Shown here: piece after piece, positions 9,765 to 18,869 of the stretch
Position numbering within the stretch: the stretch's first letter is position 1
Layout of the letters: the number at the start of each line of letters is the position of its first letter
Source of the DNA: Bin5 sp965261695
Lineage (GTDB): Bacteria; Chloroflexota; Anaerolineae; Caldilineales; Caldilineaceae
Length of the DNA: 64,000 nt
NCBI GenBank assembly: GCA_965261695.1
Contig: OZ253474.1
Span: forward strand, 620,001 to 684,000
Reading direction: 5' to 3'
Position numbers and translations under genes: made by a program
Notes under the pieces: model-generated
Told to the model about the DNA's origin: nothing
The model's database searches: none
The model's input: the letters and a program-made list of their open reading frames with translations, nothing else

Positions 9765-9800
9765 CGATTTCCTTCTGATTTGGCAGTTTCTCTGCCGTGG

Positions 9801-9873
9801 CGGGAGCGACGGGATTTGAACCCGCGACCTCCGGCTTGACAGGCCGATGTGCTAACCGCTACACCACGCCCCC
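9801..9873 (-). tRNA. tRNA-Asp (GTC), copy 1
   Basis: Same 73-base sequence as the copy at 9692-9764, 36 bases apart on the same strand, so probably one transcript ending at the hairpin at 9643-9677. Anticodon GTC; no encoded CCA. Confidence 0.95.
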
Positions 9874-9983
9874 ATCAGGAAATCAAGACATGTGACGGGA
9901 AGCATACCATTGCCCCGCCCGAATGTCAAATGAAGAAGAGTCCGGCAGACGCTGCCAGAAGGTACGAATGGTGTGAATCCGCT

Positions 9984-11138
9984 TCAGTCGCGGCGAGGCG
10001 GCAGGCGGGGAATGCTCTTGAGAAGGCGCCGCAACAAACGTTTGGGGATGGCCGATTTCGGGGCCGGTTTCGGGGCTTGCGTCTTCGCTCGCCTGCTATC
10101 GGTCAGACGGGGGCGGCGGGCGTTGTCGGCCATCCGCCGGGCCGCCTGCCGACCGTGGCCCAGGGCATCCCGATAGAATCTGGCCATGAGATCCGGCGTG
10201 ATTCTCTGGCCTTCAGTCGCCCACAGCACGACCGCCCGGCCAATCGCCCAGGTGCCGGCGTAGGAGACGGCGACCTTGGGCACAATCCCAAACACGGGAA
10301 TCAGACCGCTCATCTGGCGGGCGAGTTGGCGGAACAGGAAACCACCGCCAAGAACGCCGACAATCTCGCCCAGAAGCTGTTGCGGCGTGCCGGTCTTGCC
10401 GGAGACCAGCGCGATCTTGTATGCCATCATCAATTGGTTCTTGGTGAGAACAATGGCGTCACCGGCGCCTAGCACAAAGCCCAGACCCGGAATTGTTTCA
10501 CCCAGACCGGTGGTGAAGGAGTAGCTGGCGTTGACCTGCGCTGTTTCCTGAATGAGCAAATTGAATGCAGCCAGGCGCAGCGGGGGCAGGCGGCGCGCCA
10601 GGGGCAGGCGCAGCGTGCCGGGAACGATTTCGATCAGGGCGCTGGCCACCTTGGCGACCGCCCTACCGGACCAATCCGGGACTGCTACACGCGCCTGCTC
10701 TCCTCTTCGGGCGATCGCGCCGTCGGGACGCTGTCCTTCCGGACCGATCACCACGATCAGTGCCGGAATCGACTGCGCGCTCAACGCTTGAAGCAGAGCC
10801 GCCAGGTCCGAGCTAAGTTCAAGACGCGGGGTGACCAGCAGGGCGCAGTCCGGGGATTGCCTGGATTGTTGCGAGGAAGCTTTCTGCACGGCGGGAGAAT
10901 GCGGCGCGATCTCCGTGCTCTCTGAGCGCATGCCGGAGCCGGTGCGATCAGTAACGGTAATCCAGGGATGGAGGAATTCAGCACTGGGATCGCTCAGGCT
11001 GCGCGCGGCCTGCTCCGCGTCGGCCTCTTCATCGGCTGCTATAAGCAAATGAAAGGTCGTTTCGATCTCTCGCTGAATTTCCGCCAGATTGATCTCACTG
11101 ACAATCTGCCAGATGGAGCGCAACGGCAATGCGCGCAT
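9984..11138 (-). CDS. DUF697 family membrane protein
   Basis: 384 residues. The C-terminal half carries the DUF697 pattern: LTKNQLMMAYKIALVSGK, LLGEIVGVLGGGFLFRQLAR, then GIVPKVAVSYAGTWAIGRA. DUF697 (YcjF-like) proteins often accompany small GTPases, but this one has no GTPase domain. The hydrophobic helices at about 240-310 suggest membrane association, and the C-terminal 60 residues are strongly basic. ATG 11138 is 12 bases after the threonine aldolase stop, so the two are probably co-transcribed. Function unknown. Confidence 0.75.
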   Translation of the reverse strand: MRALPLRSIWQIVSEINLAEIQREIETTFHLLIAADEEADAEQAARSLSDPSAEFLHPWITVTDRTGSGMRSESTEIAPHSPAVQKASSQQSRQSPDCALLVTPRLELSSDLAALLQALSAQSIPALIVVIGPEGQRPDGAIARRGEQARVAVPDWSGRAVAKVASALIEIVPGTLRLPLARRLPPLRLAAFNLLIQETAQVNASYSFTTGLGETIPGLGFVLGAGDAIVLTKNQLMMAYKIALVSGKTGTPQQLLGEIVGVLGGGFLFRQLARQMSGLIPVFGIVPKVAVSYAGTWAIGRAVVLWATEGQRITPDLMARFYRDALGHGRQAARRMADNARRPRLTDSRRAKTQAPKPAPKSAIPKRLLRRLLKSIPRLPPRRD

Positions 11139-11150
11139 CGCCTGTTCTGC

Positions 11151-12233
11151 CTAACCGTAGACCCGCACGCTGTCGCTGCCGCCAGTGCCCTCAGATTGGA
11201 GAACGCTTGCAAAAGCGTCGAGAGTACGCTCAATATCTGCGGATGTAACGCTCAGGTTTGTGACCGCCCGCAGATGCGTGTTGTTGATGGGACTAAGCTG
11301 CACGCCCAACTCTTTCAGTCCGGCGGACAAATGTGCCGGGGTCAAATCGTCGCGGCGCAGTTCGAAGATGACGATGTCCGTCTCGACAGTCTCCGGGTCG
11401 ATGACAATGCCGTCAAGCTGCGCCAGTCCCTCAGCCAGCTTGCGGGCATTGGCGTGATCGTCAGCCAGCCGTTCGACCATCTCGGTGATGGCGACGATTC
11501 CTGCCGCGGCGATGATCCCGGCCTGGCGCGTGCCGCCGCCGAGGATTTTGCGCATTCGCCGCGCGCGGCGGATGAAGTCGGCATCGCCCACAATCAGAGA
11601 GCCGACCGGCGCGCCTAACCCTTTGCTCAGGCAGAGGCTGGCGCTGTCCGCCTCTTGCAGGAGGCGCGCGGGCGCAACGTTCAAGGCCACAGCTGCGTTC
11701 CACAAGCGCGCGCCATCGACATGGAGTTTGAGGTCATGGCTGTGCGCGAGCTTGCCGGCCGCGTCCATGTACTCGACGGGCAGGCAGCGACCACCGCTAC
11801 GATTGTGCGTGTTCTCGATCGCCAGCAGCCGGGTACGCGGATAGTGTTGGTCATCGGAACGAATCGATGCCTCGACCGCGGCCAGGTCCAAGGTACCGTC
11901 GGGAGCGGTGGGCAGCGTGCGTGAATGGACACCGCCCAGAGCTGCGCAGCCGCCCTGCTCAGCCAGGAAAATGTGAGCCTGATCGCCCAGGATCATCTCG
12001 TCTCCGCGGCCGCAGTGGCTCAGGACCGAGGCCAGGTTGCCCATCGTGCCGCTGGACACGAACACGGCGGCCTCTTTTGCCAGCATCTCCGCAGTCATCT
12101 CCTCAAGGCGGTTGACGGTCGGGTCTTCGCCGTAGACATCATCACCAACCGGCGCGGATGCCATCGCCTTACGCATAGTCTCCGTCGGCTGGGTCACGGT
12201 ATCGGAGCGCAGGTCGATTGTTGTTGGAGTCAA
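11151..12233 (-). CDS. ltaE: Low-specificity L-threonine aldolase
   Basis: 360 residues; fold type I PLP enzyme that cleaves threonine/allo-threonine to glycine and acetaldehyde. N-terminal IDLRSDTVTQPT and VGDDVYGEDPTVNRLE are diagnostic. LHVDGARLWNA supplies the PLP-pyridine Asp and the active-site Lys is in CLSKGLGAPVGS. The start is TTG 12233, with GGAAAGG 8 bases upstream. First gene of a likely two-gene unit with the DUF697 protein. Confidence 0.93.
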   Translation of the reverse strand: MTPTTIDLRSDTVTQPTETMRKAMASAPVGDDVYGEDPTVNRLEEMTAEMLAKEAAVFVSSGTMGNLASVLSHCGRGDEMILGDQAHIFLAEQGGCAALGGVHSRTLPTAPDGTLDLAAVEASIRSDDQHYPRTRLLAIENTHNRSGGRCLPVEYMDAAGKLAHSHDLKLHVDGARLWNAAVALNVAPARLLQEADSASLCLSKGLGAPVGSLIVGDADFIRRARRMRKILGGGTRQAGIIAAAGIVAITEMVERLADDHANARKLAEGLAQLDGIVIDPETVETDIVIFELRRDDLTPAHLSAGLKELGVQLSPINNTHLRAVTNLSVTSADIERTLDAFASVLQSEGTGGSDSVRVYG

Positions 12234-12307
12234 GACAGTAACCTTTCCTGAAATAAGAGAAGTTCGGGCACGCTGTACCAGGTCGATTCAATCCGATTAC
12301 GCGTAGC

Positions 12308-14230
12308 TCAGGTCGCGTTCGTCTGTTGGTGCTGACCGATGTAGCCGATGACGACGACCTGTCGATCTTTATCCCAGTCAAACGCAATTCGAATCGTATA
12401 GCGAGCGTCCTTGTTGCTGCCCTTTCCGATGTGATTTCTTAGCCAGTAGACTTTGCCATCGAGGCTGGTTGTATACCAAGATCTATATTTGTCCATCGTT
12501 TTCTGGCTTTGATTACCTTCGTAACGCCAACCGCAAGCCTTGAGTATCGACGGGTTAAAGCGAGGCACGTTGAATTCACCAACTTTGGAGCGGTAGTATG
12601 TCGTAGCCAGCCATTCCAATGCAGACCAGACTTCTCGCGGTTTCTCGTAGGGATTTTCTTCAATCTCTGACTTGGAGTTTGGTTCAATTTGGAGTTCGTC
12701 GGCAAACTTTTCCCTTGCAACCGCCACGGCGGTCCTCACATCCCTTATTGGCAGAAATCCATCGTCGTTCCCCGCTTCGCCAGTCTGTGCCAACTCCTTG
12801 CGCGCCGTCTCGTAGGCCACACGCCACAGCCTGACAATCTCGTGGCTCGTCTGCAGGTTGTTCCTAAGCGTCTCTATCTCTTTTCTGAGGCTCTTACTTT
12901 CTGCTTCCAGCGAAATGACTTCCCCTACCGAGACAACCTTTTGATCGTCAGAAGCCGTCTCACCAACATCCTCGGCGCGACGTATTCTTGTCTGTCGCCG
13001 TTCGGCCTCCCTTTCGTCGTCTTCACCTGCCAAACCGTCGAGAGTTACCTTCACACTCGCTGGCGCGCGTTCCAATTCAACGTGCTCGATCTGAACTTCG
13101 GCCGGGGAAGGCTGTCCGTTCTGTGCCTGACCATTTCCTGGTAATGCGCCGTCATCCTTGTTGGGCAATTCGGTGACGAATTCTGGAGCCGAAAGAATGC
13201 CTATGTCGCTCGGCTGTGGTAAGTCCTCGTCTGCAGCTTGGGTTCTTGCAACCAGTTGCTGAATCTGATTCAAACACTCATGTGTTTGCCGCTGAAGCTC
13301 TGTGCGCTTCGGCCACAGCTCCACTTCTTCTTGGAAGACAGGAGCTATGTCGTGAACCGGTCTGTAGTCGGTCAACAAGGCCCCCAAGCGCTCCGTCAGG
13401 TGCAACAACTCGACCATACCATCAGGCGACCCGCTTTCTGTGGCCGGCCGTTGGCTGAACTGAGGCTGCAATAACCATGAATCCGTGTCACACTCGAAAA
13501 AAGCCAATTCGCGCCCAAACTCCTGCTTCAACTCCTTCAGTAACTCCTTCATAAGGACAATCTGCTTGCGATCATCCTCTTTGGCCTGAATCAGTTCGCG
13601 AAGCGCAGCCACAAAATCGTCTGCCCCTTCCCACTCTGGAGCGTCTGCAGGCAATTCGCGCAACGATTCAAGCCACTGTTGGAAGCGTCCTTCCTCGTGC
13701 GTCTCATCTGGCGCTTCTATCTCATTCCATTCTGCGACAGGCAATTTCCCTGTCACGCAACACAGCATAAGCGCGACATCATCTTTGCAGAGATGGCCAT
13801 GAGACGCAATGATTTGTTCCTTTTCTCGCATCCAACTCTCAGTACTACAACGGCCTGTGAAACGATGCTCCTCATAGTCCAGACCTTGCGTTGAAACTCC
13901 AGACTCAGTGAGGTGTTTGGACACGGTGAAACAGAGTCCATCCTGCGACTCCATCCAGATTCGCAAGACCGAGCCTAGCAGCTCGGGTGAGAAAGTCATG
14001 CGATCGGCGATTACCCTCTGCAGAACATGATTGTCCGCCCTATGCGGATTCCTGAATCCGTCGATTTTGATGGTTTTGCGCAAAGCTGCATTGAACGACT
14101 TCATCGCGTTGCCAGTGGCCTGCTTTCGCCACTTCAGAACGCGACTGACAACTGAGGCGCAATAGTCGTCCCCCATCAACCTGCAAATGGCAGTCAGAGT
14201 TGGCTCGGCGCCTCGCACCTCGTCGATCAT
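12308..14230 (-). CDS. Unrecognised 640-residue protein with coiled coil
   Basis: I do not recognise the family. ATG 14230 is the first possible start, since a TGA lies two codons upstream. Residues 1-160 are mixed and helical with several Cys and Trp; about 215-250 and 425-470 are charged heptad-like helices (SLRKEIETLRNNLQ). The middle (about 330-410) is acidic and low complexity. The C-terminal 60 residues form a compact basic domain (YWLRNHIGKGSNKDARYTIR, then AFDWD and VVVIGYIGQHQ) that vaguely recalls RelE/HigB-type small beta domains; this is only an impression. GC content is lower than in the flanking metabolic genes. It stands alone between threonine aldolase and the lipoprotein. Confidence 0.7.
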   Translation of the reverse strand: MIDEVRGAEPTLTAICRLMGDDYCASVVSRVLKWRKQATGNAMKSFNAALRKTIKIDGFRNPHRADNHVLQRVIADRMTFSPELLGSVLRIWMESQDGLCFTVSKHLTESGVSTQGLDYEEHRFTGRCSTESWMREKEQIIASHGHLCKDDVALMLCCVTGKLPVAEWNEIEAPDETHEEGRFQQWLESLRELPADAPEWEGADDFVAALRELIQAKEDDRKQIVLMKELLKELKQEFGRELAFFECDTDSWLLQPQFSQRPATESGSPDGMVELLHLTERLGALLTDYRPVHDIAPVFQEEVELWPKRTELQRQTHECLNQIQQLVARTQAADEDLPQPSDIGILSAPEFVTELPNKDDGALPGNGQAQNGQPSPAEVQIEHVELERAPASVKVTLDGLAGEDDEREAERRQTRIRRAEDVGETASDDQKVVSVGEVISLEAESKSLRKEIETLRNNLQTSHEIVRLWRVAYETARKELAQTGEAGNDDGFLPIRDVRTAVAVAREKFADELQIEPNSKSEIEENPYEKPREVWSALEWLATTYYRSKVGEFNVPRFNPSILKACGWRYEGNQSQKTMDKYRSWYTTSLDGKVYWLRNHIGKGSNKDARYTIRIAFDWDKDRQVVVIGYIGQHQQTNAT

Positions 14231-14368
14231 CTCTCACCTGGCAATGCCTGGTATGCCCTTGTGCCAAAACAATGGGAACAGGACGAGGAGAGGGAAAGTT
14301 ACGGTGGCCTCGACGAAGACCCTGCCGCCACCGTCCTCTCTCCTCGCTGCATCGTTGTGTCCTAATGA

Positions 14369-15271
14369 CTATTCGGGGCGGAACGTCCCGACAATCTGTT
14401 GGATCTGTTGATCCCGGTTTCTGGCCTGGTTGGCCGGAACAGCGACAACCAGAATGTAGGCCGTGTCATTGGCCCGCAAAGCGGTGATAACGGCATGCGC
14501 CTCGAAGAGACCCTGGCCGCTGAGGTCGGCAGTGGCAATGCCGTTGATCGACGGCACATTGTTGGTCGTGCCTGCCTCCAGACTCTGCACCTCCAATGGG
14601 ATCATGGTGAACCCACCGAGCACGCCTTCCAGCCATTTCACCACGTCCTCCGCCGGAATGTCATCGTCAAGCGGAACCGCGCCTACGCCCGCCAAAGCGG
14701 CGATAGGCGGGTTGGAGAAAATCGCCAGTTCTACGCCGAGATGGCCTGCGTACTCGCTGCCGGGTCCCGTGAGGGCTTCGTCAACTTGCTGCGCCGCGGC
14801 CGGGCTTACGAAGCGCATGATCTGGCTCAGTTGGCCGCTCTGCAGGTCAAAGACGGACCATCCGCGCGGGACGGCAAACGAATAACCGAGACGATCGTTG
14901 ACAACAGGGCTCCAACCATTAGGAATTGTCACCTTCGGCTCAGGGGCCGGCGTGGGCGGTACGGGTGTGTCGGTCGGCGGCACCGGCGTGTCCGTCGGCG
15001 GTACGGGTGTGTCAGTGGGCGGCACCGGTGTTGGCGTTGGAGTGGGCGGCACCGGCGTGTCGGTCGGCGGTACCGGCGTGTCGGTCGGCGGCGGCGGTTC
15101 CGGCGTAGCGGTCGGCTGCGCCTGTTGCCTGCGGTTGCATCCCGCGAGCGCCACGGCGAAGACCAGTACGATCAGAACGACCCTGAGTGATGATTGCGCT
15201 GGCACAAACCGGCTCAACCTCTTGACGCGTCGGCCCAACCATCTGGCTCGTTCATCTGTCGAGTATTGCAT
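14369..15271 (-). CDS. PT-rich lipoprotein with PsbP/DUF1795-like C-terminal domain
   Basis: 300 residues. Signal peptide at about 28-43 ending in a lipobox LAGC, so a membrane-anchored lipoprotein. A low-complexity linker of PVPPTDT repeats follows (about 52-107). The globular part begins with IPNGWSPVVND and GYSFAVPRGW, typical of proteins built like PsbP/DUF1795. Start ATG 15271 has GGAGG 6 bases upstream. It lies 22 bases downstream of the Ser/Thr kinase gene on the same strand and is probably co-transcribed; as an external domain it may be a target or co-sensor of that kinase (inference). Confidence 0.8.
   Translation of the reverse strand: MQYSTDERARWLGRRVKRLSRFVPAQSSLRVVLIVLVFAVALAGCNRRQQAQPTATPEPPPPTDTPVPPTDTPVPPTPTPTPVPPTDTPVPPTDTPVPPTDTPVPPTPAPEPKVTIPNGWSPVVNDRLGYSFAVPRGWSVFDLQSGQLSQIMRFVSPAAAQQVDEALTGPGSEYAGHLGVELAIFSNPPIAALAGVGAVPLDDDIPAEDVVKWLEGVLGGFTMIPLEVQSLEAGTTNNVPSINGIATADLSGQGLFEAHAVITALRANDTAYILVVAVPANQARNRDQQIQQIVGTFRPE
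14940..15112 (-). repeat. 21-bp coding minisatellite (PVPPTDT repeats)
   Basis: About seven imperfect 21-bp direct repeats within the lipoprotein gene, each encoding PVPPTDT or a PTPTP variant. In-frame unit length lets the linker expand or contract without frameshift. Confidence 0.8.
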
Positions 15272-15293
15272 CGTAATCCTCCATTTTGGATAG

Positions 15294-17393
15294 TTAGAGT
15301 CGCAGCTGCGACTTCAAAAAAATAAGGGGTTCTTCTTCACCACTATTAAGAATAAGCCAAATAAGCAGCCCTCCTTCAAACGATTGCAGTACGCCGCTCG
15401 CCTCTACAGGTTGGTCAGTGGCCCAGCCCAAGGCTTGTTGAAGGAAGAGGCTTTCGGCCCAGATCTGGCCGATCCCGCGCACCGGCTGGTAAAGCCCTCC
15501 CGCAGGCGCCTGGAGCCACTCGTCGTCACTGCGCTCCTCCATTCCCTCACGCCAACTATGTTCCCGCTGCTCCCATTCGCCATTGCTGAATCGCAGATAG
15601 ACCGTAGGCTTGTCCAGGCGAGCGAGTGCCATGCCGGTCTGAAAATGCTGTATCTCAAAGGAAGGATCAGTGGGTTCAGAGGGATCAGTTGGTTCAGCAG
15701 GTTCAGTGGGCACATCTCTTGGACATCCCAGCTGTTCAGCGACCGCTTTGTTTTCGAGGAGATAACTTTCGAACTCAACTGCGGGCTTGTATAGACAAGG
15801 GGTCGTAAGTTCATCATCGAGCGCGGCGGACGGATCGGCAATGGCTGACTGCGACCCGGCGGTAGCGGACGGCGTGCTGGCAGCTGCCGCGGGGGCAACG
15901 GCCACTTGCGTTGAATCGGGCTGCGGCTCGGCGATAGGAGAATCAAGCGGGGGCGCGGTCGCGCTAACCCTACCCGTTGCGCCTGCCGGCGCAGAGTTGT
16001 CCAGCAGCACATTTGTGGCAGCAGCGCCGATTACCGCCACCAGCACCAACATCAGGAGGCTACCCAGAATTGTAACGATCAGACGTGTGCGCGATCGCGT
16101 CAGTCCTTTCAGCCTTGCATGGTCGGACCGCTCATCGATGCGCGGTGACGCGGGCATAACCGGCGGGGCTGATGTATCCGGCTGGCTTTCACCGGCAGGA
16201 ACGATGACCGTGTCGGTGGTGTGCGTCTGCGGCGGGGGCAGCCCAACCGATGTCAAAGAAACGAATGTAAGTGTCGAGGTCTGCTCTGCAAGGCTTGTTT
16301 CTTGCGAAAATATACGGTTGGCGATAGCTGTCAAGTCATCGGCCATCTCCCCAGCAGTGGCATAACGCTCCTCCGGGTCTTTTGCCAGGCTGCGGCGCAA
16401 GACATCGACTAGCTCGGGCGGGAGCGAAGCCAGCAAATCGTTTGGCAGCGACAGGGGCGCGTACACATGCGCGTGCAGAATCTGCGTGGTCGTGCCGGAG
16501 AATGGCGTGCGCCCGACCAGACAGCGAAACAGAACCGCTCCGAGCGAATAGATATCGGCGCGGCCCGTCACCTCACGGCTGCCGGCGCACTGTTCCGGCG
16601 CCATAAATGCCGGCGTCCCGATTGTGCGGCCTTCATTGGTCAACTCCGGCATGTCCAGCGCGCGGGCGATGCCAAAGTCGGAGAGCAGTGGAGCCACCGG
16701 TTGATCGGCTAGTGCGCGACTCGTCTCCTGGGCAACCTTGTCTGAGCCGCCGACGAGAAGCTGTTCAGCCTCCTGGACGGCGGAGGCCGCGAGGCTGTCT
16801 TTATGCAGGGCGCCGAACACGTTTGGGCCGGCCGGACGCAGCAAGATATTGCTGGGCTTTACATCTCGATGGACGATACCCTGACTGTGCGCGTATTCCA
16901 GCGCGCGGGCAATCGGGGCAAGCAGATTGCAACTTTCGGCAACGCTCATTCGTTCGCGACGACTTAGCAGCCGCGCCAAGCTGTCGCCTTCGACCAGTTC
17001 CATAGCGATGTAGGCGCTGCCTTCACCGGTGGCATCGCCAACCTGCAAAGTCTGAACGATGTGCGGATGCCGCAAACCGGCCACGGTGCGGGCTTCCTGA
17101 CGGAAGCGTTTGCGGCCCGCGTCATCGGCATTGGGCGACAGCATCTTGAGGGCGACGAAGCGATCTTGGATCTGATCGTATGCCCGGTAAACGCTGGCCG
17201 CGCCACCGCTGCCGAGACGCTGGCCCAGCATGTACCGCCCAATTCGTTGGTCGGTCAAGGAGGCCCCGTCTTCCGGCGGGGAATCCAATTCTGTATTGAC
17301 GGCCTCCGCGGGCCGCTCATCGCTCCTGGATTCTGGTTCTCGTGGTTCAGACCTATCGACCAAGCGGGCAGAATCCTTCTGCTCAGGAAGCAT
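15294..17393 (-). CDS. Membrane-spanning Ser/Thr protein kinase (Pkn type)
   Basis: 699 residues. Kinase domain at about 50-330: glycine loop LGSGGAASVYRA, VALK lysine, catalytic HRDVKPSNILL, DFGIA, and GTPAFMAPEQCAG. One membrane helix follows a Pro/Ser-rich stretch at about 440 (LIVTILGSLLMLVLVAVIGA). The outside part has a Ser/Ala-rich linker, a PTEPAEPTDPSEPT stretch and a C-terminal LGFP-like domain (VAEQLGCP, FQTGMALARL, FSNGEW) that may sense cell-wall material. The gene is divergent from the FHA/winged-helix regulator at 17884, and FHA domains bind phosphothreonine, so the two plausibly form a signalling pair. Confidence 0.93.
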   Translation of the reverse strand: MLPEQKDSARLVDRSEPREPESRSDERPAEAVNTELDSPPEDGASLTDQRIGRYMLGQRLGSGGAASVYRAYDQIQDRFVALKMLSPNADDAGRKRFRQEARTVAGLRHPHIVQTLQVGDATGEGSAYIAMELVEGDSLARLLSRRERMSVAESCNLLAPIARALEYAHSQGIVHRDVKPSNILLRPAGPNVFGALHKDSLAASAVQEAEQLLVGGSDKVAQETSRALADQPVAPLLSDFGIARALDMPELTNEGRTIGTPAFMAPEQCAGSREVTGRADIYSLGAVLFRCLVGRTPFSGTTTQILHAHVYAPLSLPNDLLASLPPELVDVLRRSLAKDPEERYATAGEMADDLTAIANRIFSQETSLAEQTSTLTFVSLTSVGLPPPQTHTTDTVIVPAGESQPDTSAPPVMPASPRIDERSDHARLKGLTRSRTRLIVTILGSLLMLVLVAVIGAAATNVLLDNSAPAGATGRVSATAPPLDSPIAEPQPDSTQVAVAPAAAASTPSATAGSQSAIADPSAALDDELTTPCLYKPAVEFESYLLENKAVAEQLGCPRDVPTEPAEPTDPSEPTDPSFEIQHFQTGMALARLDKPTVYLRFSNGEWEQREHSWREGMEERSDDEWLQAPAGGLYQPVRGIGQIWAESLFLQQALGWATDQPVEASGVLQSFEGGLLIWLILNSGEEEPLIFLKSQLRL

Positions 17394-17612
17394 AGTTTCT
17401 CAATATGATCACGCGCAATAACTGTTCGAAGTCACTCTCAGCCCTACATCAGGCTCAACACGATTGAGCTTATCCCGCTCAGCGGTGGCGAAGAGGGTCG
17501 AAGTCAGGAAAAGGATACGGCTCTGCTGCCCAACTTTGGCGGCGGGCCCGCCCCTCTCTTGCCGCCCCGCCTGCCGCGTCGGCACTGAAAAGGGCCGGTT
17601 TGGGCGCAAGGG

Positions 17613-17641
17613 TTGAAAATCCGTCTATAGCGTAATATAAT
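17613..17641 (+). promoter_or_regulatory. Sigma-70-type promoter for the FHA regulator
   Basis: TTGAAA (17613-17618), 17-bp spacer, perfect TATAAT (17636-17641). It would give a leader of about 235 bases before GTG 17884, which includes the hairpin at 17792-17826. Confidence 0.65.
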
Positions 17642-17791
17642 ACCAAAGAAAAGTGAATTGGGAAACAAGAGGTCGAAAGTGTGGACGCAGTGTCGCGCCC
17701 AATTCCGACGTGCGAATTGAACCCGGAACGCCGCCTCTCCTATAGAGTAATGCAGAAAGCCCTTACCGCAAAAGGCGGAACGGAGAGCCGG

Positions 17792-17826
17792 GCGGGACGG
17801 TGGCCTTAAGCACGTCACCGTCCCGC
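17792..17826 (+). promoter_or_regulatory. Leader hairpin upstream of the FHA regulator
   Basis: Perfect 11-bp stem: GCGGGACGGTG (17792-17802) pairs with CACCGTCCCGC (17816-17826), 13-base loop. No T run follows on either strand, so it is not a standard terminator. A leader structure or protein site is possible. Confidence 0.45.
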
Positions 17827-17883
17827 TGGGGCGGCGCGGCGAAACCTGTTTCCGGTTCATCGAGACATGGAGTAGAGCGACAC

Positions 17884-18540
17884 GTGAGTCAGATTGCCAG
17901 ATTGGTCTGCCTGAGTGGACCGGATGCAGGTACGGAATACGATCTGTCGAAAGAAACGATGCGGATCGGACGTTCTGCCGGCGCCGACATCACAGTGAAC
18001 GACAGTTTTTCCAGCCGTCAACACGCGGAACTGCACTTCATTGACAACGCGTACCGGTTGCACGATTTGGAAAGCAAGAACGGTGTTTTCGTCAACGGCG
18101 GACGCCTCGCGCCGGGCGCGACAGCCTGGCTGGAGGACGGAGACGCGCTGCAATTTGCCTCTACTCGTTTCCGCTTCCACGACCCATCTGCAACGCTTAC
18201 CGCACCCTTTCTGGAGGCCCTGCCGGAGACCGGCATCCGCGTGGAACCGGCCACGCGCCAGGTCTTCATTGACGGCAAAGTGCTCATTCCGCCGCTAAGC
18301 GTCAAGCAGTTCGACCTGCTCTGGTATCTCTACCAGAATCGCGGGCGGGTTGTCAGAAAAGATGAACTGGCCAATCAGATCTGGTCGGAGGTCAGCGGCG
18401 ACGTGTACGACGCCAGCATCGACCGCATGGTGAGCAGAGTGCGCAGCCGCATCGAGACTGCATCTGCGGCCGCCGGAGAGCCGCAATCCCGCTTTATTCT
18501 AACCGTGCGCGGCTACGGCTATCAGTTGACAGATCAGTAA
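17884..18540 (+). CDS. FHA domain - winged-helix DNA-binding regulator
   Basis: 218 residues from GTG 17884 (GGAG about 12 bases upstream; homology starts here). Residues about 5-100 form an FHA domain with the phosphothreonine-binding pattern RIGRSAGADI, SSRQHAEL and SKNGVFVNG. Residues about 118-215 are an OmpR/PhoB-type winged helix (LSVKQFDLLWYLYQNRGRVV, ending LTVRGYGYQL). It lacks a receiver domain, so the FHA part probably replaces the phospho-receiver, reading Thr phosphorylation by the divergent kinase. This architecture is known in Chloroflexota and Actinobacteria (EmbR-like in concept). Confidence 0.9.
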   Translation: MSQIARLVCLSGPDAGTEYDLSKETMRIGRSAGADITVNDSFSSRQHAELHFIDNAYRLHDLESKNGVFVNGGRLAPGATAWLEDGDALQFASTRFRFHDPSATLTAPFLEALPETGIRVEPATRQVFIDGKVLIPPLSVKQFDLLWYLYQNRGRVVRKDELANQIWSEVSGDVYDASIDRMVSRVRSRIETASAAAGEPQSRFILTVRGYGYQLTDQ

Positions 18541-18869
18541 TGGGTCCATCGCCTTTTTGGGGGCCACCCCGAGACCCGATGTCGCGACCGGTCTGCTGAA
18601 ACGAGATACAACCGGGGCGCATTGGTCGATGCGCTACTGTCTACGCAGCAGGCCCAACTCCTCGTTCTTCGTCAGAGGCACAATTCTAAAACAATTCCGT
18701 GTCGTTCGCGGCCCCTTGGTCGCGGGCAGATGATCGTAGGCGAACGGTCCGATTTGTGTTACAGAACGTTCAGACTTCGGTCCGTGCTTGTGTCCTATCC
18801 TGGAGACGTTGCCCCGCTTGGCGCCCAGCAGGGCGTGCAATCAACCTGGCAAATTGAAAGGATATCCCC
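18541..18869 (+). other. Non-coding gap before the ECF sigma gene
   Basis: 329 bases. I see no gene, RNA motif or clear promoter; the AAAGGA ribosome-binding site of the sigma gene lies at its end. Confidence 0.5.

Larger units (their letters stand above)
17394..17883. other. 490-base divergent intergenic region
   Basis: Separates the kinase operon from the FHA regulator. It contains a strong + strand promoter (17613-17641) and an 11-bp hairpin (17792-17826). No convincing gene. Confidence 0.6.
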
